This document shows, piece after piece, positions 9,977 to 25,460 of a stretch of DNA of 64,000 nt. The notes beneath the pieces are model-generated. The model searched no databases. It worked only from the letters and a program-made list of their open reading frames with translations, and was not told the origin of the DNA. This DNA comes from Hypsibius dujardini (lineage: Eukaryota; Tardigrada; Eutardigrada; Parachela; Hypsibiidae), in contig LRSR01011562.1 in the NCBI GenBank assembly GCA_001579985.1, positions 1 through 64,000 on the forward strand. The letters run 5' to 3'. Position 1 is the stretch's first letter, and every line of letters starts with the position of its first letter. The position numbers and the translations under genes are program-made.

Positions 9977-11817
9977 TCAAGTAGTCCTGAATAAAAAGGT
10001 ATTTATTTTCATAGAACTCATCATGTCGGAAAAACCGGAGGAAACGTTTTAGAAATGTCTTATGTGCGACTTCGCAAACTACGGTGTGATTGTACCTTGA
10101 GGTAAAGCCTCTGAGCTTGTCGTGCAATGCCTCTTTTTCTTTGATGCGGTATTGGGTGGAGGCAATCTCGTCTTCAATAACAAACAACACCTCCTCCTGC
10201 AATGACTGTTCCCGACGTAATTTGTCCATCTCACCCTCTTCCACCCTATCAAAGAATCTGTACATTTTCATACCGGAAATAAAGGATGATTTGAACTTGC
10301 TTAGTGGCCTCATTGATCTGCTGGTGTAGCGTAAGCATTTCCTCCAGATATCGTTGACGGTCTTTGTTCATCTCTTCAAAGTCTTCCGGTAGAATCTGCA
10401 TTTGTGTGGAGAGAATGTCGGTGAGACGGGAGACCCTCTGGAGGACGCCGCGTAGTTCCTCGACATCTTTCTTGAAACAAATCATTTCCTGCTGGCCTAT
10501 CACGTTGTTATTTGCACCCTTCAATCAGCATGAAATTAACATGCGTAATAGGTCGTCGGTACAGGGGAAGAAAGATTAGCTATTAAACCTCGTCTTCCGC
10601 ATAACCGTTATTCTCGACGAAAGTCTTTTGAGTTTCACGGAGATGCGAAACCAGCTGACCAGAGGCTGCAATTAACAGTTGCAACAGTTATTATTCTTTC
10701 CATAACTTAATAGTGATGAAACTGTCTTACGATCGTTTCCTTGCCGGTTTCCTGATGAGTCGTAGCCCAGTTCGAGAAGTCTGCTGTGGATGATTCCGTT
10801 GTTGTCTTGGGGGTCTTGATAGCTGACCATCTCCTGAGGTTGGGACTTATCCTCGTCGGAAAGAAAGCGAATTCCGGTGGGAGGAGCAGCCACAACTTCT
10901 TTCTCTTCCTTTTCTTCGTCACTATTGCTCTTAACCTTGACAAAAGTGTCTCGTCGAGTCATTCCTGCCGTTTGCGGATTATTAGACTTGGCCGTTGGAG
11001 GTCTCTCGGGTGCACGTCGCGCAGTCGTGGGTCGTGTACTAGTCAATGTGGCGGGAGGAGTCACGGTCGTTTTGGTGGTGTCAACCACTCCCGTTATCTC
11101 TTTAGTCGGTTTGGTAGCTGTTAATGGAGCTTTGGAAGGGTTCGTTGATGCCACTGTTCCTTTGACGGCTGTGTCCGGGGGTACTTGTACTTTATTGGAG
11201 AGAAGTAGATTGTGTTTGGGCTTTGTTTCCACTCGTGCCGATGGTTTTGCTTCAACCTGATTTGCTTTGGACGGCAGCAGGAATGGCGGGCCTTTAGCAA
11301 ACGTCTCCAATCTTTCGGGACCTCCACCGCTCTTTACACGCTGAATAACAACCTCATCATCTACCTTGCCCTTAATTAGCCGAGCTAAACATTGAAGAAG
11401 AAGGTTGGTCTTGTCGGCCTCCATGCCGGAGCATACTTTGGAGGATCTTGTCGGGATGTCCGACCCACTAGCAACAGAGACAAAGTTGACCACCTTTTGA
11501 GGAGAAAGAAGGAAGACTATTCATTACATCACCTGACGATGGATTGCATGCATATAAGGCTGATTCATGCTGTACATTTGTCAAAATACCTTTGCAATAA
11601 AAAATAATTTGGCGTCCTTGTCGTTGGCGATCTTGTCCGCCCAGGCCATTTCGTCTTCATCAAACAAACCCCGCATCAGCGGATACTCTTTCGTGATGGC
11701 GACGAAGATGTCGTGGAGAAATCTGAGAGGCGGTTTCTGCAGGAGCTTCTCCGTCAGAATGGGACTAGTGAGAAGAGTCCCTAACGTCTCCTGCGTCCTC
11801 CGTACATCATCCTCCAT
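9977..11817 (-). CDS. TRAF3IP1: IFT54 / TRAF3-interacting protein 1, 6 exons, about 489 aa
   Basis: Intraflagellar transport complex B subunit that binds microtubules/tubulin and IFT20, needed to build cilia. Exons in transcript order: 11817-11590, 11493-10731, 10665-10589, 10518-10297, 10235-10096, 10016-9977. The N-terminus (residues 1-110) matches the family CH-like domain: RRTQETLGTLLTSPILTEKL, KPPLRFLHDIF, DKDAKLFF, CLARLI. A long Lys/Thr/Pro-rich disordered middle follows (about 120-260), then the C-terminal coiled coil with LVSHLRETQK and DFEEMNKDRQRYLEEM, the IFT20-binding part. Length agrees with the family (about 500-690). The intron between exons 4 and 5 is uncertain: phase allows acceptors at 10236 or a few bases beside it. 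The final 40-nt exon is inferred from phase and a pyrimidine-rich acceptor and overlaps the neighbour's poly(A) signal. Cilia in ecdysozoans are limited mostly to sensory neurons. Confidence 0.88.
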
Positions 11818-12235
11818 CTCTTAACTACCGCAACAAAACAATTTCAAATCCCACACTCAAAGTTACACAGAATATGTTCAACTAACGTCACGTCGACCGT
11901 TTTACAAAATTTGTGATCGATCACGGTAGGCTAGGTTATGTGCCTGCCGGAAAACTACCTCAATGTCCATGCTTGTTGATGATGATGATGATGATGATGT
12001 GGATCGATATGTTACATCCTGCTATAGTACAACATCACTGCACAGTATGCACCATCCGCAAAGACGCACTCCTCGTACGTAGGTTGCCACAGCATGTAGG
12101 AGTACTGTATGTGGTTATGGATATTATTATGATACGAAACCAGCCATCCTTGGCGCGATGAGATGTACATTTCTATTAAATTAGACCCCCTCCATCTTTT
12201 CGTTCGTTCGATTAGTTGTTTGTCGTTCTTGGAAA
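11818..12235. promoter_or_regulatory. Bidirectional promoter interval between IFT54 (-) and the coiled-coil gene (+)
   Basis: The two coding starts point away from each other and are 418 bases apart, so both promoters must lie here. A short (GAT)n run sits at about 11976-12000. No clear TATA box is visible at a fixed distance from either start. Confidence 0.55.
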
Positions 12236-12761
12236 ATGGACAAGTCAGAGGAAGATAATATAATTTCGACGGATGTTGATGTGAAGTGTGACTCGAGAGT
12301 TGATCAACAATTATGTACTCTTCCAACATGGACCTTGAAGGAACTGGAGGCAAAAAAGAATCATCTTCGACTTTCCCAGGGAAAAACCCATGGCACGTTG
12401 GATGCGATTCGAGGTCGTTTAGCGGAATTACGCGAGGATCTCACGAAGGAGCATCAAACGCGGAAGGAATCACTGTCTGAACGGATTGCCTGGCTAGAAA
12501 GGGAAGTCGGTTCGAGGCAGCATCTTCTCAGCTGTCATTTCACCGAACAGGAGATTGAAGAGCTCAAAGTATACGTCATTAATAATCCCTACCTGCGCTC
12601 TCTCCTTTCTTTAGTAAGTTCCTCTTACTGGTAACATTTTACACACATTTCTTTATTATTTTCCATTTTTTTAGCGGAACGCTCGGTTGCTGCAAACTCT
12701 GTTAGACTACTCCATCTTACCACAAGAAGATGGAGAGTCAACTACTGGCCATGAGGAATGA
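12236..12761 (+). CDS. Small coiled-coil protein, 2 exons, 154 aa, family not recognised
   Basis: Exons 12236-12613 and 12675-12761, phase 0 junction TTA|GTAAGT and TTTTTTTAG|CGG. The protein has an acidic start, then a charged helical core from about residue 35 (TWTLKELEAKKNHLRLSQGK, AIRGRLAELREDL, IAWLEREVGSRQHLL) predicted to form a coiled coil, and a hydrophobic C-terminal part (NNPYLRSLLSLRNARLLQTL). No signal peptide or transmembrane segment. I cannot name a family. Head-to-head arrangement with a ciliary gene may hint at co-expression, which is inference only. Confidence 0.72.
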
Positions 12762-13225
12762 TACTATTATATAATATTGCATCCAGATAATTCGATCGAA
12801 AAAATGATTACTTATTGTGACTGTTGAGACTTTTTTACCCTGATTCCTGCTGACACAGATACTAGTAGTACGGTATGAAGCCTTTACCAGCTCACTCGAG
12901 GCAGTCTTCGACTCAATATATGTCTATCTCAGAATACCTTATTGTTTGTTCAATGTTTTATCCAACGGTACGGCTGCGCAATCATGAGTTTCACAGAGTT
13001 TTTGAAGCATGAGTCGGTCGTTATTACAAGCGTCAGACAGAAAACCCTCTAAATGAATTCTGAAAGGACACTCCATAACACTCGTTCAAACATACGCCGA
13101 TGAACTTGAGCTTGCAGTAAAATCTCATGAAGCGACATTACCGTCCTGGTAGGTAGGTACTGACCAAAGAGCCAGATTAATAGAAGAAAAAACCTGCAAA
13201 CTATATTGTCTTCAAGCATCAATCG
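12762..13225. other. Convergent 3' interval, nothing recognised
   Basis: Lies between the stop of the coiled-coil gene (+) and the stop of the GPCR (-). It should hold both 3' UTRs. No coding or structured element seen. Confidence 0.5.
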
Positions 13226-14749
13226 TCATCTGCAGCAGATGGCAGCACAAAAGGCTCGCCGATACTTGGGCGACACAATCAGAAGGAGAGGGGCTTCTAA
13301 AATGGTCTTGCAGGTCATCCAAGTAAATGTCACTTCCCAAGCAATGACACCGATCGCGAGCTCTTTCTCAATGGCTGGGTAGGGATCCCTAATATGGAAG
13401 AGCAAAACGACAACAGCATAAGGAGCTACAAAGACAATTAACGTGCATGTCAGCAGAAAGATAATCCAGACGTGTTCCCTTCTCAGTTCTTGATTATTAG
13501 GTGGTTCCATTTTGAGTGATGCATGTAGACTGGTGGGCGTCGTCTTTTCCTTCCCGTAATACGACTCGGCAGCTACTCCGGCGGCATCGGATGGATAGTC
13601 CATGTAAAGCGGGTTTAAACTGGAATAGACATCGGGATTCGGTCGAAGAGGACTTGGCTGGTTCACCTCTTGTTGAGTAGTAATGTCCGACCACCGCACA
13701 GCTGGTTCTTCGCTGGTCGAGAACGAGGATCCATCAATAGGGAAGGGGACTTTGGTTTTAGAGAAAAGGATTCCAGTAGCGGCCAATGCAAAGCCAATAC
13801 AAGAGAACGGGATCCAAAAGTACCTACACCAATATTATTCTGCTTAATAGGGAATACGAGTACTACTTGTCTCGTAGTAGTACCGATACTTTACCTACCA
13901 CATACTATCGTGGAGTAAGCCGTTTTCTCCCTCCAGCCTGCAAGTGTAGGGTCCTACATCCACTGTCCATAATATGTGCCTGAAATAAAAAGATGAGACG
14001 TTTTAATTTGTCTTCGCATCAAATTTCGCCGTTCAGCGGACTTTGGCCAATAGGTCAGTTCAAAGTAGACAACGCAGAACTCGACCTAGCCCTTTTTTTA
14101 CTAAAGTACATAATCTTCTACTGTGCCTTCTATTAAAGTAGTCATGGACCCTGGTCCCTACGTGTAATTAATGGTTCTTACGCGACAGGACAATAGACAC
14201 ACAAGGTAAATAGCCAGAGAAGAGTCATCGGACCGCACAGCGTGATGCTTGTGTGTACTTTCCGTCTCGACGCTGGAAATTTCATCCGATTTATGCTTGC
14301 AGCGTATGCGAAGAATTGGTGCAAGGTCATGGCTACAACACTCCAACAGGCAATGAAGGGGAAGACGGAGGTAAATACAGTACTATAATTAAACCAAAAC
14401 TGTTTCTTAATAATTAGTCATCGAGGATCAAGAGGCTTCGGCACTATAGAGGGTACCTGGCGTAACAAAAGCTGGTGGAAAAGATCCACACTTGATCGAA
14501 CATGACATATACCACAACATCGTAGGGATAAACTAAGGCCGCCAAGAATAGATTGGTGAAGATGAGATTTAGAACGATGCAATCAAATCCTGTTAAGGTG
14601 TCTGCTTTTCGAACGGTCAATATCCTCCCAATAAAAAGTAATAGGTTGAGTAAAACAGCGATGACGACAAGTACTGCCACGATGGCAATACCGACAACAT
14701 GGTGCTCTTTTATCTCCATAGGATACTGAAACTTTGCAAATTCTACCAT
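13226..14749 (-). CDS. Rhodopsin-class seven-transmembrane receptor, divergent orphan, 4 exons, 390 aa
   Basis: Exons in transcript order: 14749-14457, 14382-14182, 13979-13899, 13823-13226; sum 1173 nt with all phases closing. Seven hydrophobic helices are visible: TM1 IAIVAVLVVIAVLLNLLLFI, TM2 FDCIVLNLIFTNLFLAALVY, TM3 VFTSVFPFIACWSVVAMTL, TM4 LCGPMTLLWLFTLCVYC, TM5 YFWIPFSCIGFALAATGILF, TM6 HVWIIFLLTCTLIVFVAPYA, TM7 around TWMTCKTILEAPLLLIV. A Cys before TM3 (TSFCYAR) and one in the second outer loop (GPYTCRLE) fit the usual disulphide. The third inner loop is long (about 95 residues) and polar. The DRY motif after TM3 is replaced by HQF and the TM7 NPxxY by a SPKY-like end. Ligand unknown; peptide or amine receptors are equally possible. 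Confidence 0.85.
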
Positions 14750-15483
14750 TTTCTCAACAGTTAGCAGTTAGTTATACTAACATATTCCAGAACCAACAAG
14801 TAATATTTATCGAGATAAGCACAAATGACCTAAATTGACAGAAATGACATTCCTCTACGTACTAAGGAACTGCAGTGAGCAGCGATCGCACAAAGATAGG
14901 GTTTGTTTGCTCTACTGTTTGCGCTAATTATTATCTTTCGGCGGCCATCTTCATCTTGATGCTTCCCTAATTTATCTACCGTAGAACCGGTACCTTCCCT
15001 GAAAACATGCAACTCCATTCAGGATTCGCAGTTGGACAATTTACAAGTTATTAGCACAACTGGTTTGTAAGAAGTAGCCCGCACGGTTTGCAGCGTCACC
15101 TACCGGTAGAGGTTGCAAGTTGGGGGTCTGGGCGACGCGTGAAAGAGGCGGGACCAAAATTGTTCCCCCTCGATAGAATTTAAAATGGATTTTTTCGCAT
15201 AAAAAATTGAAATTGTACGCGCCTCATTTCCTTTCCTCTCTCGGAATTTGACTCTTCATAAGCTGCGCATTTCATTTTGAGAGAGCAAATAGTGGTATAC
15301 TTTTATGCGGCAACCTTTTAAGATCTCGGCTTGTAATTTGAAGAAATATTTGTTCTATAGTAGTGAAGGAGAAGGAATTTCCATCTTGCCGAGTTGTTTT
15401 GCCTTTTCTTGAACATCGCGCGACGGTGGTTTCTCGAGCAGCGGTGGAACGGAGTTTAGACAATATTATTGCTGTTGTACGAA
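14750..15483. promoter_or_regulatory. Divergent promoter interval between the GPCR (-) and PP2A B55 (+)
   Basis: The two start codons face away from each other with 734 bases between them. No distinct motif is identified. The PP2A 5' UTR probably occupies the last 150-250 bases. Confidence 0.45.
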
Positions 15484-18115
15484 ATGGACGGGGACTCAGG
15501 TGAGGAGCGAGGTTTTGATGGGAGCAAACATGGAGTACTCTACTCAAGCAAGCTCACTTTATTCATTCCCATGGTTTCTTTTTTCATCCTATTTCTTCTT
15601 CTCGCAAGTTACGTAAATGTTGATTATTGATATTTTGCATTCTTTTTGGAATCATTTCTTGTTTACAACTAAGACATCATAGCCATTTGCTTTTGAATTT
15701 GGATGGGGCAGAACATTGGTGGAGATGTCGTGAAGAACTATTAATTGATTGGTTGATTGACGCATTTCTTCTGACTTCGGTAGAACCAGCTGCACCCAAC
15801 AAGGAGGACTCCCCACCGGACAGCCAGTCTCAAATTGCGTCTCCTTGTGACACACAATGGTTTCTCTCTCAGATAAAGGGCTCGCTGGAGGACGAAAATG
15901 TTGACGGTGAGTTTACGGTCATTAGGGAAAGTCTGCTCTTTCCTCTCCGTCCATCCGGTTGGATTAAACTTATACTCCGTGTTCATGTTTTGTGTGTTTT
16001 GTTTGTGCAGCGGACACCATTTCAAGCATCGAATTCAATGAAAATGGAGAATTTCTTGCGGCGGGGGATAAAGGAGGACGAATTGTGGTTTTCAAACGGG
16101 ATACGGAGGTAAATGAATGCTAAAATCGATTGTTGCGGTCCTTGATTTGCGAGATTACTCCTGCGTGCTGTGCCGGTGCCGACTTGGTCTGGGTGGGATG
16201 ATTATTTGTGGTTGTAATACGCTCTCCTAAAAGAGATTTATCTCCGCGATCTTGTCGAGCCTCTGTTTGAATGGAAAAGTGGTGGGAAATGTGGATGCCG
16301 CTCGTGCCGACACGAGCCGAGCTTCTCTTTCCTTGCCTTTCCTTGCCTTGCCTTCACGCTAGCCCTCACGCTAGCCCACCAGACAGTCCCTGCCAGTCCG
16401 TTTTGTTCTCCCCGCGGCTCCTTATCGATCCCTCTGCTCCCTTTCCTCTCTGTTTGCTGTCTCCCAGCTTGTTACCTTCAATTAGAGATGTCGTTAATGG
16501 GTCCTGCTTTCGTTATCGTACTCGGTACTCATGAAAGATGGCATTGTCTGTCCTTTCTCTCCTACAGGGGGCGTTTCACACTCCTTTACTGTACTTGTAC
16601 CTACCTTATTACCGTAGCGGAAGTTGCAAGAGGCTTTGAATTTTTTTACAGAATAAGCAGCCATTTGGACGGACAGATTACAACGTTTACAGCACCTTTC
16701 AGAGCCACGAGCCCGAGTTTGACTACCTCAAGAGTGTGGAGATTGAGGAGAAGATCAACGACATTGCCTGGCTGAAGCGGCGCAGCCCTGCTCATTTTCT
16801 CCTCTCTACCAACGGTATGCAATGATTGAGGTATCTTAGTACTTATTGCATTTACACATCTTTTTCAATGCAGATAAAACCATCAAACTGTGGAAGATAT
16901 CCGAGAAGACGAAGCGAGCGGAAGGATTCAATCTTCGGGAGGAGGACAGCGGTCGGGTGTTAAATCAGCGGCTGAAGGGCCTCAAGATCCCCGCCTTGAA
17001 GAGTGTGGAGGGAGTTGTGGAAGCGTCCGCCCGTCGAGTCTACGCCAATGCTCATGCTTACCACATCAACAGCATCTCTGTCAATGCTGACCAGGAAACA
17101 TTTCTGAGTGCCGACGATCTGCGTATCAACATTTGGCAGGCCGAGTCCAAGAATGTTTGTTGGAGTGAGTTCCTTCTGTTCCATCATTGATTGTTTGCTG
17201 GAACGCACCCTGAACTATGCTTTCCTTGCAGATGTGATCGATATTAAGCCAGAGAATATGGAAGACCTGGCTGAAGTCATTACCTATTCTCGCTTCCATC
17301 CAACGGAGAATAGCGTTTTTGCTTTTAGTAGCTCCAAAGGAGTCATCCGCTTGTGCGACATGAGGCGGTCCACTCATTACGAGCAGCATGCTAGACGTAA
17401 GGCAGGCGACATATGCTGCTGATGTTGGTTGAAATCTTTATTTAGTTTTTGAAGACCTTCTTCTCCTTTCCCTAGTTTTTGCCGATCTGGAAGAGGCTGG
17501 GACACGGAATTTTTTCTCAGAAATCATTGCCAGTATTGCTCACTTTACCTTCAGCTACAACGGTCACCTGATGGCTGCGCGGGACTATATGCACGTCAAG
17601 CTGTGGGATCTCAGGATGGAGAATCGGCCGGTAGACGTCTTCCCCGTCCATGACCATCTCAAGGCCAAACTCTGCACCTTGTATGAAAACGACTGTATAT
17701 TTGACAAGTTTGACTGCAATTTTTCGCATGACGACAGGTAGGTTTCGCGAGTCACCTTCTACTTCGCTTTTCCATGTACTGTATTGCATCTCCTATCTCT
17801 ACTGTCTCATTGGTTTGCAGGGCCATTCTTACCGGCTCCTACGGCAGTCTATTCCGTGTCTTTGACATAACTTCCAAACGCGACGTGACGTATGAAGCCT
17901 CCAAAGACGTGACAAAGGTGAAGGCGGTTTTGAAGGCCAAGAAGATTATCGCGGGCGGTGACCGTTTGGCCGCACAGAAGAGGAAGAAGGATGAAATCGC
18001 CACCGACAGTTTGGACTACAGCCGAAAGGTCCTCCATGCTAGCTGGCATCCGCGGGAGAATGTGTTGGCGCTGTGTGCGACCAACAATCTTTTCATGTTT
18101 GAAGATGCTCATTAG
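15484..18115 (+). CDS. PPP2R2: Protein phosphatase 2A regulatory subunit B55 (PPP2R2 family), 8 coding exons, 470 aa
   Basis: WD-repeat beta-propeller that joins the PP2A scaffold and catalytic subunits and chooses substrates, for example mitotic CDK sites and tau. Exons: 15484-15499, 15784-15906, 16011-16108, 16652-16814, 16874-17164, 17232-17396, 17476-17737, 17821-18115; sum 1413 nt, phases close. Landmarks: [14 protein letters not shown] near residue 36, [122 protein letters not shown] and [11 protein letters not shown]. The first coding exon is only 16 nt (MDGDS) and is supported by phase 1 joining to GAA; the N-terminal extension before QWFLSQ is longer than in vertebrates. Confidence in the family is very high, in the first exon moderate. 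Confidence 0.95.
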
Positions 18116-19283
18116 CGGTTGCTGGCCGTCCTCGCTGCTGCCACCACCTTCATTCGTTCCACATCCATTTGCCAGGCCGGCCTATTTAGCTTCTCATCTC
18201 GCTTGATATTAAATCGTACAAGCTCTTTTATTTATTGTGCAGCTGCTTTCATGCCCTTTTGATGAGCTAGTCTACACATGATAGACACTTTTCTGAGTTT
18301 CCTCATCCCTTCATTCACCCAAATGCAAGCTGGCGACCCACAGACCTTTTTCCTAACTCTTTTTCCTTTAATATTTTGATGCGATGCAGAGTTTTACGTC
18401 AACCAAGATAACAGTTTAAGTTTGCAAACGGTAATTGTTTCATGAAAGCGAGAAAGGAGCTGGTTTAGGTTACGCAAGCACCGGAAAATTTCGCCGGGCA
18501 ACGACTTCTGAAAAGTGGTCATTTGTATCATTAGATGTCAGACGAATACGCCGCACAGGCACGATGGCAAACCGATGGAAATCAAACTAGCGGTTCAAAG
18601 TCAGAGAGTGAAAACGGTCCAGCAAAAATTGCAGTAATCGAGTTAAGCGATTGAACTCATCTATTGCGTAGATTTACACAGAGACCGCATTAACATGCTT
18701 GATGCGGTTAGTGGAGGGTTTTTGCCACGTATATAGATATTGATTGTTGATAAGCTGTTTGTGACGCCTCGTTTCTGTCATCGCATTCGTAACAACCAAG
18801 AAGTTGGTAAAACAACTATTGCACGTTCTCACTTTTATTCATAATCATTTTTGCCGGAAGCTCTATACCTTTTTTAAATTCGTACTTATTCGCCGATAAC
18901 ATTGACAGTAAGTTGTTGTACAACTGAATTTCTTGCTTCCAGGGCGAATAATTCTCCTTTCCGTTTGCTCGTCACACCAAAGAAAGAATTCTTGCTTTCC
19001 AATAATATAAGGTGATTTTGCGACTCTCTCTCTCTATAATATTTTTACGATTGGTGAATTGAATTTAAGCCTCAAAAAGAGGATATTTTTGGGCTGAGTT
19101 GGAGTTAGGAATGGACTTGATGAATCAATTGCATTTGTTAGGTTGATTGATCAATCTACGTAATAGTATTGTATGTCATGTGTATCTCTTCATTTAATTG
19201 GTCCATTGTTCGGAAGGAAGGAGGTAGAGGTAAGAATTTATTAAGAAATAATTGTGCTTGCAATTACAGAAGCCTCTTGTGAT
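18116..19283. other. 3' UTR / intergenic, no gene seen
   Basis: Between two plus-strand genes. AT-rich stretches and a short (TC)n run at about 19022 are present. The final part probably includes an untranslated first exon or promoter of NT5C2. Confidence 0.45.
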
Positions 19284-23134
<3,851 letters not shown>

Positions 23135-24151
23135 TATTTTTTAATGATGCCGTAGATAAATTCTCTTTTTCTATTGAGTTTGCTCGTTTTCTGCTTTTCA
23201 TCACCGTCGCTACTGTGATAAGACAGAAGCGCCTTTTTGTAATACTTCATAGTACGGTCTGCCTTTTCCACTTATACTTTCTCCTTTCCTCATTCTTTCG
23301 GCTTCAGGCAATGGGTTTTTGAAAGAGAGTTTTGGCCTAGATTACTCTTTAAACTTTCGCATCCCTCCACATTGCCACACTCGCGGTCGCTTTTTTAAAA
23401 AATTTGAGGCACTTTGGTGGGAAAGGTTGATCTTTGACTTGGACCGTTCCCGCTGCGATGCTCCGTTGTGTCCTCTTGAGATGCGTCCGCACCCTCAACA
23501 TCCGCTCGGGACTCTAGCTGCTCCAAATGATGACTCATCTATGTCAAAAGAGAGTTAATGCACTTGTCAATTGTCACGCTATGACTGCACTTCAAATGCA
23601 AGCAGAAGCACCTTCACAGAAGAAGGTCCGTCTAATTTCACCAAGGCATACTTGACTGTACCTGCCTGAAAAGTGTTGTGACTGTCAACAAAGTATCAGC
23701 GCCCTATTGAATCGTACTAGTGTGGTACCGCGGAAGCCTGACTGGCGAAGGTATGGCGAGAGAAGACGAAGAGCTACTCCAACTGCTTATTATCCTCTTA
23801 TGTACCACGGTCCTCAAAATGAGATTAAGAGGTAGGCCCGACAGGAATTTATATTTACCTGATACATACAACAAGCTTCATATAATAAACTAAAAACAAC
23901 AAATGGTGTTATTGATATAAATGATAAGTGGAACTGTAGCACAAATCACCACCATTAAGGGAAAAATCATCAACAGTATAATAATATACGTTAAAGTCGC
24001 GGCCTTCCTCATTTACCCAAATCATGCAAAATCCGCAGGTTTATTAAACATGATATGAATACGCACAAAAACGGAGCAAGAGCTTACAAACGTCCAAGCT
24101 TAGGTTAGCACACACCCCTGCCTCGAATATAGGTATAAATAATATTTGTAT
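23135..24151. other. Convergent 3' interval, no gene seen
   Basis: Lies between the NT5C2 stop (+) and the sulfakinin stop (-). Both 3' UTRs must be here. Short open frames at 23319-23558 lack support. Confidence 0.5.
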
Positions 24152-24520
24152 TTATCCGAATCTGAGGTGGCCGTAGTCTGTGAAAGAGGGAACTCGCCTT
24201 CCGAATCTCATGTGTCCATAGTCCCCGCCCCCGAAAGAGGCTCGTTTCTCGGCCATTCCGTAGATGGACGGATAGCGGTAGAAAGGCGGCAGTTCGTCCC
24301 CCGAAATCAAGGCCGGATCGGAGCGACCAAAGCGGAGATGGGCGTAATCGTTGAAGGCCGCCTTGTTCCATTTGTCTCCGCCTCCTCGCTTTTCCATGTC
24401 CTCCGAGACGATGTCAAAGGTCACTTTGGAGTCGTCTTTCAAAGCGCACACTTGCAGGACCAGACCTAGGACCACTGTCAGGCAACCCAACAGAAGCACC
24501 GATGAAACTGATGACTGCAT
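24152..24520 (-). CDS. SK: Sulfakinin (cholecystokinin-like) neuropeptide precursor, single coding exon, 122 aa
   Basis: Prepropeptide of the sulfakinin/CCK-gastrin family; mature peptides signal satiety and gut or muscle activity through G-protein-coupled receptors. Starting at the ATG at 24520 the first residues MQSSVSSVLLLGCLTVVLGL form a clean signal peptide; an upstream in-frame ATG at 24613 would add 31 residues and bury it, so I prefer the inner start. Processing sites give three copies: after EKR a peptide ending DYAHLRF-Gly then Arg; after EKR a peptide ASFGGGDYGHMRF-Gly then Arg-Arg; and VPSFTDYGHLRF-Gly directly before the stop. Gly donates the amide, and Tyr beside Asp is the expected sulphation site. 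DYGHMRFamide is the arthropod sulfakinin consensus. The first copy has Ala instead of Gly (DYAHLRF) and is released at a single Arg. Confidence 0.92.
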   Translation of the reverse strand: MQSSVSSVLLLGCLTVVLGLVLQVCALKDDSKVTFDIVSEDMEKRGGGDKWNKAAFNDYAHLRFGRSDPALISGDELPPFYRYPSIYGMAEKRASFGGGDYGHMRFGRRVPSFTDYGHLRFG

Positions 24521-25460
24521 TTTGCTAAATCTGTTTAAAAAGCTCTTCTGGGACAGACAGAAACAGGTAATGTAGGAAACGAAAGCGAAAGTCAAAGTCA
24601 AAGCACGTGACACAAGAGATCTTTCACGTTTACTGATCTATCACAATTTATAGACAGCGTACTAGTAAAGCTTGTTAATTTAACTAACAGGAGAAAGAAT
24701 TAGTAGGACTTTTGACTGAAGGCAACACATTTTCTGCGATCTTATTTATAGTGGAGGAAATAAAAGAGTGCAGGTTTGCAAGAGAAGGAGCCCTGAAGAA
24801 GGTGGTGTAGTTTGGAATACGTGAGAGCCATTCTTTCTGCTTTCCACCAATAGAGATGAAGAGCTGATGGATGACGCAGGCTCGATATTGTTGATCCATC
24901 TGGCAAGCCGTTTGGGTGGCGGGGATAAATTGAAGCTTATCGCAACACACTCCCTTTGGGCTATTCATCCAGCATTGACATACAATCAAGCGCCATTCGG
25001 CTTCAATTACCGGTTATCCTTTCCTGTCCAATGGTGTCAAATCAACTGCAACACCCTACACCCTACAGTGCAAGAGTAAATGGCGATCGCGCCTTGACGC
25101 GCCACTCATTTCCGCCTTTTTGTCTATTAATTAGGCTGGCGCTTTTGTTGTTACATTTGTTTTAAGACGCGAATCTTCTTCCATCTATTTATTGATTGTT
25201 GTTGTATGTAACCATGCGGGTTGACGCCCACAATACGCAACAAACTACGTCTTGCTGCATGTCCTGCTGTTTGTGTTATGCATTGAAAAAGTAAAGTTTC
25301 GGCAGATCGTATTCAACGTAAAACGCAGTTCGACACCTGAAATCAACTCACACCCGATCGGTCTCTTGGGCCGGGGGGGAGGGAAGATTCGTTGTCTTGA
25401 AGTCATTCCCGGAAATAATTTTTATTTAGTACGCGGTACGTAGTATGGTCATCGAATTGG

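Noticed and set aside
10249-10313. Continuing IFT54 exon 4 through 10279 to a GTATGA donor
   Set aside because: It would leave an intron of only 16 bases; the upstream donor at 10296 with an intron near 61 bases is more plausible.
10786-11260. Plus-strand open frames opposite IFT54 exon 2
   Set aside because: They are shadows of the long minus-strand coding exon, whose family match is clear.
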